Positions 51,880 to 60,995 of a stretch of DNA of 64,000 nucleotides are shown here, one piece after another. Within the stretch, counting starts at the first letter, position 1. Each line of letters opens with the position of its first letter. The position numbers and the translations under genes were made by a program. Source of the stretch: Alisma plantago-aquatica (taxonomy: Eukaryota; Streptophyta; Magnoliopsida; Alismatales; Alismataceae); contig OY856411.1 in NCBI GenBank assembly GCA_963693085.1, forward strand, positions 71,096,001-71,160,000, in the 5' to 3' direction. The notes under the pieces were generated by a model that was not told the origin of the DNA, made no database searches, and was given only the letters and a program-made list of their open reading frames with translations.

Positions 51880-52690
51880 GTTTCTAGGCCAACAAAATAT
51901 AACACCACTCATAAGTAGGTGGATCTGATCACGTTAAATTTTTAGGATCGAACCTAAGGAAATTTTTTCTTAAGGCCAATTTGGATTTTAGTCCAATTAA
52001 GAAAAAGTGATTAACAAGGTTGGATCAAGTTGACTATCTTTTTATATAACTAATTTATGTAACGAAGTAAATAAAATAAAAGCAAAAATTAAAAATAAGA
52101 TAAAATAATTATAAAAGAACATAGACAAGATTTCACAACCACTACATGTATTTTCTCACTTACATTGCATCACTCACAATTTGGATATTAGATCAAGGGT
52201 CAAACACATTCCAAATCTTATTAGAGTATGTAAATCACAAGGACAAAGTTCCCCATTGAATTGAGGTCTCATTACTTATATATCATGAACCCATCACCCC
52301 AGAGAATGTCATTCTAATGTCACATCTAGGTTTCATTGATGATTTATTGATGCTCTAATTTCATATACATATGTCTCTACTATAGGATTTTAATAGACAT
52401 GATAAGTACCTAATCTGTAAAGCATTATTAAATAATAAATCAAGAATTCAATAGTTTCAAACATGTAATAATTCACAATGCAATGTTATAACATATAGGC
52501 AACATGGATATATGAGACTAGAATTCATATTAGATTAAAAAATAGCAAATTAGGACAAAGTCCATCACTAAAGTCCCAAACTCAGCATATATGCACAATT
52601 AGCATCAAATATAGGACAAAAGGGTAGATTAGAACCCTAATGTACTCAAACATGTATAAAAAATACTGATTTGTATAAAAATTACCATTG
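51880..52690. other. AT-rich non-coding part of CACTA
   Basis: Between the transposase leader and the GC-rich terminal region. No coding frame, no repeat seen. Confidence 0.5.
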
Positions 52691-52699
52691 GTCTAAGAT

Positions 52700-53040
52700 C
52701 CAATGTTAGCATCCCTCACCCATTGCCCGCACCTTGAGGGTAGGGGGCCAACCAATAGTTGTCAGTGGAGGAAGAAGAGGAGGAAGAACGGTACCTTTGC
52801 GGTGGCGGTGGTGACCAGGAGCAGCAAGCAGGCGGCTGGCGGTGAGCAGGAGAAGGTGAGCAGAAGCAGGTGATAGTGAGTAGGAGAAGGTGTCGGAGCA
52901 ATGAACGACGGCTGCTGGAGCAACAAACGGCGGCAGCTGGAGCAACAAAAGGCAGTGGCGGCAGTGAGTAGAGGAGTAGTGAGTGGCGGCTGGAGCAGGG
53001 AATCGATCGCCAGACCTAAGCGCATAGTCGATGAAATAGA
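52700..53040. promoter_or_regulatory. GC-rich block near the CACTA 5' end
   Basis: Composition jumps to GC-rich with ggcggc/gagcagg triplet-like runs. Open frames in several phases are low-complexity (Leu/Pro/Ser) and overlap each other, so I take it as promoter or leader sequence of the transposase unit rather than a gene. Confidence 0.4.
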
Positions 53041-53079
53041 GAAAGGGGAAGAGCCTGGCTCGCGTGGGTGTATTAAGTT

Positions 53080-53523
53080 AACAATAGGCGTCGGTTATTC
53101 AAAACACCCGACACTTAAAACAATCAGTGCCAATTTCCGTAAAAAACCGACGTCAAAGGGGGGGTGAAAATTTTCAAGTGGACAGTGCAAGAAAACACAT
53201 CGGCATCGGTTATTGCAAGAAAACCGACGAAAACAATGTGCCCAATTTCTGTCTTGTGAAAAATCTTTAGTCTTCGGTTAATTATTAATAATTGACGCCG
53301 TATGCTAATTTTTGGAGGTAATTTTTTCCCATTGGAAAATTTAGTTTTGGCGGTCGATTTTAGGCGTCAGTTGCTTATTAAGGAACCGATGCTAAATTAA
53401 AAGCGATACCTGTGTCTGGATGCTCTTCACAGATAGATGTTGGTTTTTATATTCAACCGATGCTGTAGGATTTAGGCGTCGGTTTCTTGTCTACAACCGA
53501 TGCCTATAAATGTGACGTTATAA
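53080..53523. repeat. CACTA right subterminal repeat region
   Basis: Repeated gcgtcggtta / aaccgacgcc motifs in both orientations, matching the left subterminal region. Confidence 0.85.
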
Positions 53524-53541
53524 GCCATTTCTGTAGTACTG
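53524..53541. repeat. CACTA right terminal inverted repeat
   Basis: gccatttctgtagtactg, inverted match of the left terminus; followed by target duplicate tat. Confidence 0.9.
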
Positions 53542-53544
53542 TAT

Positions 53545-54020
53545 TTTTAGAAAATATTATTTAGTTAAGAAATATATTTCCTTCTTCATCAATCTATAAG
53601 GAAATTAAGTCAACATAGTATTAGGGTGTGTTCTTAGAGGAAACTCAATATATAAAAAAAGCACACTCAATACCAAATAGTCACTAAAATTATAAGGTAA
53701 GTGGGCACATCTCAGAGGAACACCCCATGGATAATTTTCATTTATTTTCAAATAGAATAGGAAAAGAAGTAGTAACAAAAAAGGGAAGGAGAAGATGAAA
53801 AATAGGAAGTTGCCAAGAATCAGTTGATTTCTACAAGAGAAGGACATGTAATAAGAACACATCTCATCTAAGATCTAACAGAAATGAGGATGGCCAACAT
53901 GGTGTCCGAATAAAATGGTTTGCGGAAGACCCCTCTTGCCCAGAAATTTGGCCATCATATTCATCTCATTATCATAATTTCCTAAAAATGGTTTGAGGAA
54001 GGAGAACAAGTGATGGAAGC
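53545..54020. other. Spacer without recognisable features
   Basis: Single-copy-looking AT-rich sequence between the CACTA element and the Athila-like LTR. The last bases, tgatggaagc, resemble the LTR start by chance or by a local duplication. Confidence 0.5.
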
Positions 54021-54463
54021 TGATGGAGCTAGGACTTACACCAAAAGATTTTCAGTCTTCCAATGGGAGTCCCAGAATTCTATCACCAAAAACCCTAGAG
54101 AGGATTGATGTCTTCCCTAGGTTTACCTAGAACTGGTGCTTAGATAACAACTCCAACCCCATAAGAGTATGGAAGCCTTATCATAGTACAGATTTAGGAT
54201 CGAACCCAAAAGACAACGGTCTTGTTGCAAGCAACAAGATGGAAAACGTACAACACTTCACTTAGTTATTTTACTAATTGGCACTTATATCAAAAGGTTG
54301 GATTTTGATTGGTTTTTAGACTAAAGCATGAAAAGTAAATAAAGCAAGTAAAACTAAGATTTAACAAATGATGATGAATCACTGGGGTTAAGCAGGTATT
54401 CACCACCGCTACACATGCATTGTATATGTACTAAGCAAGCAAGACTTATAAGCTAGATGCATG

Positions 54464-54625
54464 GATGTTCCACAAGACCGATGCCTTATAAGACAAGAGC
54501 GATGCATTGCATCCAAGGATGTTCCACAAGACCGATGCCTCGTAAGACAAGAGCGATGCATTGCATCCTTCGATGTTCCACAAGACCGATGCCTTATAAG
54601 ACAAGAGCAATGCATCACATCCTTC
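54464..54625. repeat. 54-bp tandem repeat, three copies
   Basis: Units start gatgttccacaagaccgatg at 54464, 54518 and 54572. The same triplet occurs in the right LTR at 62755-62916. Confidence 0.95.
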
Positions 54626-55513
54626 AAGGGTTAAGTAGCTCTCATTCGGTACATTTCTACGTGTCAATGAAGATATGTAGTCTTCCAAAGAGAGAATCTT
54701 ACTCAACCTCATGAAACGTGCATCTAAAACTAACAAGCGAACGATAATTATCAAATCGAATAGTATCTTTGTAGGCCTAGTCTCCTATTCGGATAACCTA
54801 GCTACGAGAAGTGCGGGAATGTTGCAACGCCAGCCATTCCCGATCAAATGGTCACATGCTTTACATCATTCCCCTCGCAAAGCGTGTTCCTCGACTTACC
54901 AAGGTTACTTCCATACAGATGGAAGTGTAACAGATGATAGTGAGTTTACTCCACTCTTTGAGATACACTCCTAGACACCGAAACGGATGCGTGGTGGATA
55001 CACACACCAGAAACCAACACTAAATCGGTATTCGAGTCTCGAGAGCGGTCGTAGACAAACCACAACAAAAGACAATAGATGCATACAAGAACGTGGCCAT
55101 CATTCAAGCATGTATGGAACGATTTAGTATTAAAACGAAAGGATAACATCTTTTTAGTACAAAGTACAAGACATGGGCAGCGGGGCTAGTCCCCGCGCCC
55201 CAGTGGATGGAACTACTCGCTCCTCATAGAGGGAGCAACAAAGGAGGAGGCAAGAAGAGATAGAAAGAACATCATCTCCACTGAGGAGAGAAGATTGAAC
55301 CCTGGGTGGAGAGAGCAACGATCTCCTCCCTTCGTGTCTTGCTTGACGACGGATCTTCTCCTCTCACCTTCTTTGTTGATGAGAGAGAAGGTAGCTTTGT
55401 AATGGAACGTGAGTCTCAGACCGGCAGCCTCAGGCGGTGGGTGGAGTTGTTCTGGTACTAGAGAGGCAGCCTCTGGACGTCTGGACTCCCCTCAGGGATG
55501 GCCCTTGAGGTCT

Positions 55514-55521
55514 TATTTATA
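55514..55521 (-). promoter_or_regulatory. TATA box, 3' LTR
   Basis: Minus-strand TATAAATA, with the palindromic array directly upstream on that strand. Confidence 0.65.
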
Positions 55522-55531
55522 GGCCTTGAGT

Positions 55532-56150
55532 GAGGTCAAACGGTCTGGAGACCGTTTGGGTTCAAACGGTCTTGAGACCGTTTGGCGTCAAACGGTCTTG
55601 AGATCGTTTGGCGTCAAACGGTCTTGGGACCGTTTGAACTCCATGCGGTCTTGGGACCGTTTGAACTCCATGCGGTCTTGGGACCGTTTGGCTTTATGCG
55701 GTCTTGGGACCGTTTGAACTCCATGCGGTCTTGGGACCGTTTGGATTCATGCGGTCTCGGGACCGTTTGGCTTTATGCGGTCTTGGGACCGTTTGAACTC
55801 CATGCGGTCTTGGGACCGTTTGGCTTCATGCGGTCTCGGGACCGTTTGAACTCCATGCGGTCTTGGGACCGTTTGGCTTCATGCGGTCTCGGGACCGTTT
55901 GAACTCCATGCGGTCTTGGGACCGTTTGGCTTCATGCGGTCTCGGGACCGTTTGAACTCCATGCGGTCTTGGGACCGTTTGGCTTCATGCGGTCTCGGGA
56001 CCGTTTGAACTCCATGCGGTCTTGGGACCGTTTGGCTTCATGCGGTCTCGGGACCTTTTGAACTCCATGCGGTCTTGGGACCGTTTGGCTTCATGCAGTC
56101 TCGGGACCGTTTGAACTCCATGCGGTCTTGGGACCGTTTGGCTTCACTCG
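55532..56150. repeat. Palindromic minisatellite in U3 (3' LTR)
   Basis: About 24 units of 26-27 bp, each centred on a palindrome such as aaacggtcttgagaccgttt or ggtcttgggacc. Spacers alternate between gaactccatgc and ggcttcatgc. Unit types are ordered, with homogeneous aaacggt units at the TATA side and alternating two-unit blocks further away. Confidence 0.95.
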
Positions 56151-56338
56151 GCCTTGCGGTTGGTTTATTCTTTTATGATTTTTTTGTGCTTTTTCTGCAA
56201 GTGTAAAAGGAAAAAGTTAGTTTGATGATGTATTTACAAAAAGGGGTAAATTTAGGTTTATGTACTGTATAAACGTAAAAAGAGTATGGAAAACTAAAGA
56301 AAAAGACTAAGATAAACTACTAAAATAGGAGGTTATCA

Positions 56339-56352
56339 CCCCCCTAACTTAG
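56339..56352 (-). other. Polypurine tract
   Basis: Minus-strand aagttaggggggtgataacc places the purine tract directly before the LTR start TGATAACC. Confidence 0.8.
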
Positions 56353-57498
56353 AGTCTAGCTTGTCCTCAAGTTAGATAGAGCTGAGACATGAAATGGCGA
56401 GGCGATCTTAATTAGGGTCTCCATACTCTTGCTTCAATTCTTGACCTGAGTTCCCCAGGGGTCATATCGAGGCTTATTGCATGCCTTGATTCTTTTGGAT
56501 TTCGAGAGTTGCTTGGATCTCAGGGTTTTTCCGTATCTCAAAATTTGCCTTGGGACCACATTTATTTTGTGCATGCCGTTGACTCTAATCAACTTTATAC
56601 CTCTCTGGAAACCTATTGGAAGCTAGAGAGGGTATGAGGGTTGGCTAAAGGCTTTGAAGTGTAGCTCCCCTTCGAGTGGGGGAGGGGCTGTCTATGGTTT
56701 TTAGGATCTCACTACCGGGCACGACACATCTGCCTTTATGAGGGCAGCTGAATGTACCGGCCGGGCAAGTTCTTTATGAGCCTTTTCATTTACTTGGAAC
56801 TTTTAGGGTTTCACTACCGGACGCGACACATCTGCCTTTGTGAGGGCAGCGGAATGTGCCGGCCGGGTGAGCCCTTTATCAGTTCTTCATATAGGTCCTT
56901 ATGCGTGGCACAACTCTCATGATTTTATTCGTCTCTCTGGCTTTTATTCGAAAACTCACAGGCTTGGGTTTTGGAATGAGGATTTATTTTGGGCGGCCAA
57001 GCCTCTTTTATTTTGAAGGGAGGAAAGCTGTTCTTAAAGTTTTTCAGCATGCACTTATTTGGTTTGTGGTCCACTTACAGAACTTTTTGATTCGGAAGTT
57101 GCCTAATTTCCCTCTCATCCTCGAGATCTCGGCTTATTTCTGCCCTGATTTTGACCTGTGGAGAGTCAGATAAAGAATTGAAGCAAAAATACGGGATCCA
57201 TAGTAGGTGGAAATTGATAAATCGCCATTTGATGTCTGAGTGCTATTTACTTGCAGAGACTAACATGATTCTAGGGTTAGTTGAGGTGACTATTTTTGAA
57301 AAAGAATTGTGAAAAGAATTAAGACTTAAAGAATTGTAATAAAAAAAAATTTAAGAATGAAGAAATGTATGGAAAAAGGAAGTATAGAAGTTGATACCTA
57401 GCCCTTGTCTAATGTATCCCCCCCCTAACTTATCACACACTCTGTCCCCAGAGTGGCAAAGTGATAGGTTGAGAAATCATTAGAACAAGGGCTGCAGG
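56353..57498. other. 3' non-coding region of Athila-like element
   Basis: No coding frame. Contains a duplicated GC-rich segment of about 75 bp, 108 bp apart (from about 56703 and 56811), sharing cgacacatctgcctt and gccggccggg. It also has a second polypurine-like run (minus strand agttagggggggg) at 57418-57430. Confidence 0.6.
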
Positions 57499-58488
57499 TT
57501 AAGGTAGATTTTCATTTGCCCCTGGAGAACGGAGTAGTGTAGATGCGAACTGCCCACGTAAGGCGTGGTAGTCCACGTCAGTCATTTCCTCCACTGGTCT
57601 TTGGAGAACGATTATGGTGTACATCCAGTAGAGGACGTGGAAGCCGCAGTCGTTGGATTGTCGTATTTTCTGGGGGCATTTGTGGCAGAAGGCGGGGCGA
57701 TTGAAGTGTTCCTTGCTGTATGCCTTAGTGTGCTGACTCAGAAGCTCTATTAATTTCACAGCACACTCTTTTGCCGTTTCTTCTGTTGGCGTCTTGGGCG
57801 TTACGACGTAGTGTCATTGTCGGGCGTTGAACTGGCTGTCGGAACTGTTGTATATTGTAGTTGTTCCGTCTTGGAGGTTAGTTGCCAGAAGAATCCAGTG
57901 CTCTTGATGCAGGATTGGTAACATGATGAACTTCGGCGTTGTATGTTGGAGATATGCGATCAACGCTTTCGTTGTGCCGAAGTTTTTGAGTTTGAGTAGA
58001 TCATCCTTCATGTATGGGGACGCCATGTATGTATCTGGATTATGTTGGCCAATCTGAGACTGGTAAGCTGTCATGAGACTGATAGAAAGTTGCCCCTTAT
58101 CTTGCAAAGTCTCTCGCAGTGAATCGGCCATCACGATAATGTCTTGAGACATGAATACTATGCCATCTTTTTCTGCGGAGAGATTCGCCATGATGATGCA
58201 CATTTCAAGGTCGGTGAGACCTTTGCAAGAATCACGATCAAAATCAGGAAAAGTTGGTTTAGTGGTGTAAGCAGGATCGTTCTTGCTGGTATCTTCTTCT
58301 GGCGACTTGTGTTGTTCAGACTCTTTCAGAATTTGGCGGAAGGGTCGCCGTTGTCGACGTTGTACAGCTGAATAGAGATACCTTGGAACATCATCTGGTG
58401 ACATAGTCGGATCGTTGAAATATCTTCTGTCACAGATGAGCTCCATGGCGTAGCGTCCTCGTAACGAATGGAAGTCTTCAGCTGCCAA
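57499..58488 (-). pseudogene. Second Ulp1-like C48 peptidase domain (one stop)
   Basis: Minus strand, in frame throughout except one TGA at 57814-57816. It opens AAEDFHSLRGRYAMELICD and has a helical part (MSQDIIVMADSLRETLQDKG). The core is FIMLPILHQEHWILLATNLQ with the catalytic His, then TTIYNSSDSQ, where the usual Asp is Asn. After the stop come KCPQKIRQSNDCGFHVLYWM with Gln and catalytic Cys, and DVDYHALRGQFASTLL. Family members cleave SUMO or related conjugates. The stop lies between His and Cys, so this copy is probably inactive unless read through. It is the last protein of the element. Confidence 0.7.
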
Positions 58489-58506
58489 ATCGGTGAAAGG
58501 AATTTC

Positions 58507-59248
58507 TTAGTTCAGCGCTTGGATATGTCGGATGGTGTAGAAAGCACTGTCCCCCGATCCCGTGGTGGCTTGAACTGGAGGGTTAATGATTCTGAACCAG
58601 GGTTGGCTCCAATCTTGACGAAGAGAAGGGCGTACAACCCAGATTACTTTGAGCAGCCGGAAGGGTATACACCGGGCTTCACCTGCTGCGTCTCCGACGA
58701 AGTTTATTATGCCGGCTGGTAGCTCGGCGTTGTTGAAGTTGTAAACTTTAGAGTCCCTTGCTTCGGTATCCACTATCATAAAAAAGCCAGTGGTCCGAGA
58801 CTTGGAATGGCATTGTGATATAGCGTGCCCGACACGCTAAACCGGCACGCAGCCGCTCAATCGACCGCGCGCGCAAGCTTTTGTGTAAAAGGCCAAAAGA
58901 CAATGCGGGTGAAGCGTTGAAGGCTGGTTGTATCCGCTGTTTACTTCTATAGATTTCTATACAGTTGGCGAGGAGGACACGGAAGATTGGCATTGGCATC
59001 GTAGACCGGGGTCGGAGGATGCAACGAAAATTTTCACGTGTCAACGTACGCCTGGTTTTTGTATTATTGTAAACAATGTCGTCCCCCGCTTTTGCATCGT
59101 CTACTATAGTGTTCAGGATGAAGATGTCCTGAGCATCTAAAGTAGAGATGGCTGTCGTATCAAGATCGTGCATTTTTTTGTGGGAGAGGAGGTGGCGGGG
59201 GGAGGTCTTGTGGTGGAGGGGAGGCGTGCTGTTCGGGGGCCTCTTCAT
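58507..59248 (-). pseudogene. First Ulp1-like domain, catalytic Cys replaced by Ser
   Basis: Minus strand, upstream of and in series with the second domain. AISTLDAQDIFILNTIVDD and LTRENFRCILRPRSTMPMPI correspond to the helical entry part. YITMPFQVSDHWLF carries the His. After a one-base shift in a six-base homopolymer (58780-58785) the frame continues IVDTEARDSKVYNFNN (Asn at the Asp position) and VQATTGSGDSAFYTIRHI, where GDS replaces the GDC/NDC signature. A TAA at 58507-58509 separates it in frame from the next domain. The shared SLRG/ALRG motif suggests tandem duplication. It could be a non-catalytic, binding-only copy. Confidence 0.6.
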
Positions 59249-60272
59249 GGCCTTTGAGGTTGTCGTCTAGATCGGAGGCGGAGTCAAGATCTGCGTCAGT
59301 ATCTAGACTCACTCGGTCTGCCTCGTCTAGGTAAGGGGGAGAAGGTGTTGAGGAGGGGGGAGAAGTTTTTGGCGAGGTAGCGCTGGCTCCTAGTATGCAT
59401 TGTTGGAGCTCAGCGAAAGCCGCATCCTTGGCAGCTTCCCCCATTGACCCCATAGCGGAGTAATAAAAGAATTGGTCCCCGTAAGAGATGTTTACGTTGT
59501 CATGCTGTGGGGACTTGGGGTGGTAGTCACTTTCCTGGTGACCTTTATCAGACCCTTTATGGGAGGGTCCTGCTGCGTTCCCGGGGTCTTCACCGTCATC
59601 GTGCTGGTCTCCTGAAGATGTGTCTTTATTGGAGTCAGCAGATGAATCGGATTCGTCTTCTTTTTCATCATCATCGTCGTTGTCGGCCGCAGCTTCGTCG
59701 GTTGTCTTCTTGTTAGTCGACTTTTTGCACCGCCGGTGAGTGGCTTGTAGCTCATCGAAAGCCACTTGCAGATGCTCGTGTTTCTCGAGCAGTGCGTCGT
59801 GGGCTTCTTTGAGATCTGTGTATCTGCCCTCGGCGGAGAGGAGGCGTGCTGTCAGATCTGTGACTTGGGCACGTAGTTGTTGTGTTTCATTGATATTAGC
59901 TTCCTCTTGATGATGATGGAACTGCGTAATTGTGTCGTCGATGGTGGCCAGGCGCGTGCTTAGCTCTTCTTGATTCTGCTCAAGCTTGCGGAGATTCTCT
60001 TGCAGAGGGTGAGTCTGGTTAGAGATCTCATCGACTTTTCTTGTCGTAGCTTCTTGCTGGCGCGTTGCCCCAAGGATCAGGTCTGGCAGGTTGTTAGTGT
60101 GGCTGTTGATAAGCTCAACTTGCCTAGCCACTTCATCCTGTCGTTGCTGGATGCCTTGTAGGACGACAGGAAGAGCTCGATGTTGGTTGTCGATCCTGAT
60201 TACCTGTTTAGATAAATCCTGTACACAAGAAAAAATAGAATGTAATAGGTTAGAAGGATCGGTGAGGAGGTT
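59160..60272 (-). pseudogene. Coiled-coil, acidic and Pro-rich region of Athila-like ORF
   Basis: Minus strand. From about 60272 to 59720 the frame is Gln/Glu/Leu-rich with heptad-like spacing (LRAQVTDLTARLLSAEGRY, ALLEKHEHLQVAFDELQAT), indicating coiled coil. An acidic Asp/Glu/Ser tract follows, then a Pro/Ser-rich tail ending LPPPPPLPQKN. In frame with the upstream Pro/Thr-rich part except for one TGA (60273-60275). It shifts by one base at a seven-base homopolymer (59173-59179) into the first Ulp1 domain. Without the stop and shift it would form one polyprotein-like ORF. Function not recognised. Confidence 0.6.
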
Positions 60273-60995
60273 TCAGACAGCGTCAAATTGACGGCCGAAT
60301 TCCTCACCGATGTTAGTAAGGGGGGCCCCAGAGACGGAAGGGTGATGTGGCTGGGGCCTATGTGGGATGGTGGTAGTGTCTTGCGGAAGAGACACTGATG
60401 ATGGCCCGAACTGCGTAGTGACTGTTGATGAAGTCACCAGCGGTGTCGGGGTGGTGGCGGATGTGAAGAGTGGTGGTATTTGTGGCGAAAAAGGTGGCAC
60501 TGATGATGAAGGGGTGGGAACTGTGGATGTGAATGGAAAGGTGGTGAAGTCGGGCATGGAGGTGGAGAAAGGGAAGCCCGATGTTAGGGTGGGTGAAAAG
60601 GTGGATGTGAATGCTGGCGTGGATGTGGGGAGGAAAGTAGTGGTGGGGGCAGTGGAGAGCTGCTCATTTAGACTCTGGATGAAAGAGTCAAATGAGGAAG
60701 TTGTTAAGATTTCATCGTTGAACCGCTCGTCCTCCGGGTTTGGGCGGGACGTTGGTGTCCCCGACAGCTGTTGGGCCTGCAGCATCCTCCTAGAAGGTCG
60801 TTTGACAGGGATTTTTGTAGGTCGAGCTGTCGGGGCTGTGATGCTCGTTTCAGTTGGGCCCGCAGTTTGTTTCTTTGCAGCGGGTGTGACCGAAGCTAGT
60901 AGATGAGTAAGCTCCTCGTCAGAAAAGAGGAGCTGTGTCATATCATAGTGTGCTAGCTCCGGTAACGGAAGGAGGGTTCTTGATGACTTAACCAT
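60273..60995 (-). pseudogene. Pro/Thr/Ser-rich low-complexity region
   Basis: About 240 codons beginning MVKSSRTLLPLPELAHYDMT, overlapping the end of the gag-like ORF by about 40 bp in another phase. The first 100 residues are mixed and basic (KIPVKRPSRRMLQAQQL). The rest is almost only Thr, Pro, Ser and Phe, like a linker or disordered domain. Ends at a TGA that is in frame with the coiled-coil region. No known domain. Confidence 0.55.

Larger units (their letters stand above)
43601..53541 (-). mobile_element. CACTA (En/Spm) DNA transposon, complete ends
   Basis: The left end cactactacagaaaaggc and the right end (reverse complement cagtactacagaaatggc) are inverted repeats beginning CA(C/G)TACTACAGAAA. 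Both are flanked by the 3-bp target duplication tat (43598-43600; 53542-53544). Length is 9,941 bp. The subterminal regions carry many gtcggtt/aaccgac motifs. Two genes on the minus strand encode a TNP2-type transposase and a Transposase_24/C48 peptidase protein. The ends look competent, but the transposase has stops and frameshifts, so movement would need help in trans. Confidence 0.95.
54021..56338 (-). repeat. 3' LTR of Athila-like element
   Basis: Plus-strand ends tgatggagctagg and ggaggttatca. Contains a 54-bp triple repeat, a TATA box and a palindromic array. Because the two LTRs are nearly identical, all small open frames in it occur twice in the window and none is a gene. Confidence 0.9.

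Noticed and set aside
52706..53025. Leu/Pro/Ser-rich frames
   Set aside because: Several overlapping low-complexity phases in a GC-rich non-coding block of the CACTA element.
54409..55149. Small open frames on both strands, repeated at 62700-63440
   Set aside because: They are the two LTR copies; frames overlap on opposite strands and include the 54-bp tandem repeat. No coding signature.
55526..56150. CRISPR-like array of palindromic repeats and coding frames through it
   Set aside because: The spacers are near-identical, the repeat lies in the U3 of a plant LTR, and the open frames merely follow a 26-27-bp period.
58780..58786. Programmed -1 ribosomal slip at a TTTTTTA heptamer
   Set aside because: The heptamer is in the wrong phase relative to the upstream frame; the shift needed is +1, better explained by an indel.
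60367..60906. A 179-codon plus-strand frame rich in Val/Gly/Asp
   Set aside because: Antisense shadow of the Pro/Thr/Ser-rich minus-strand region of the Athila-like element.
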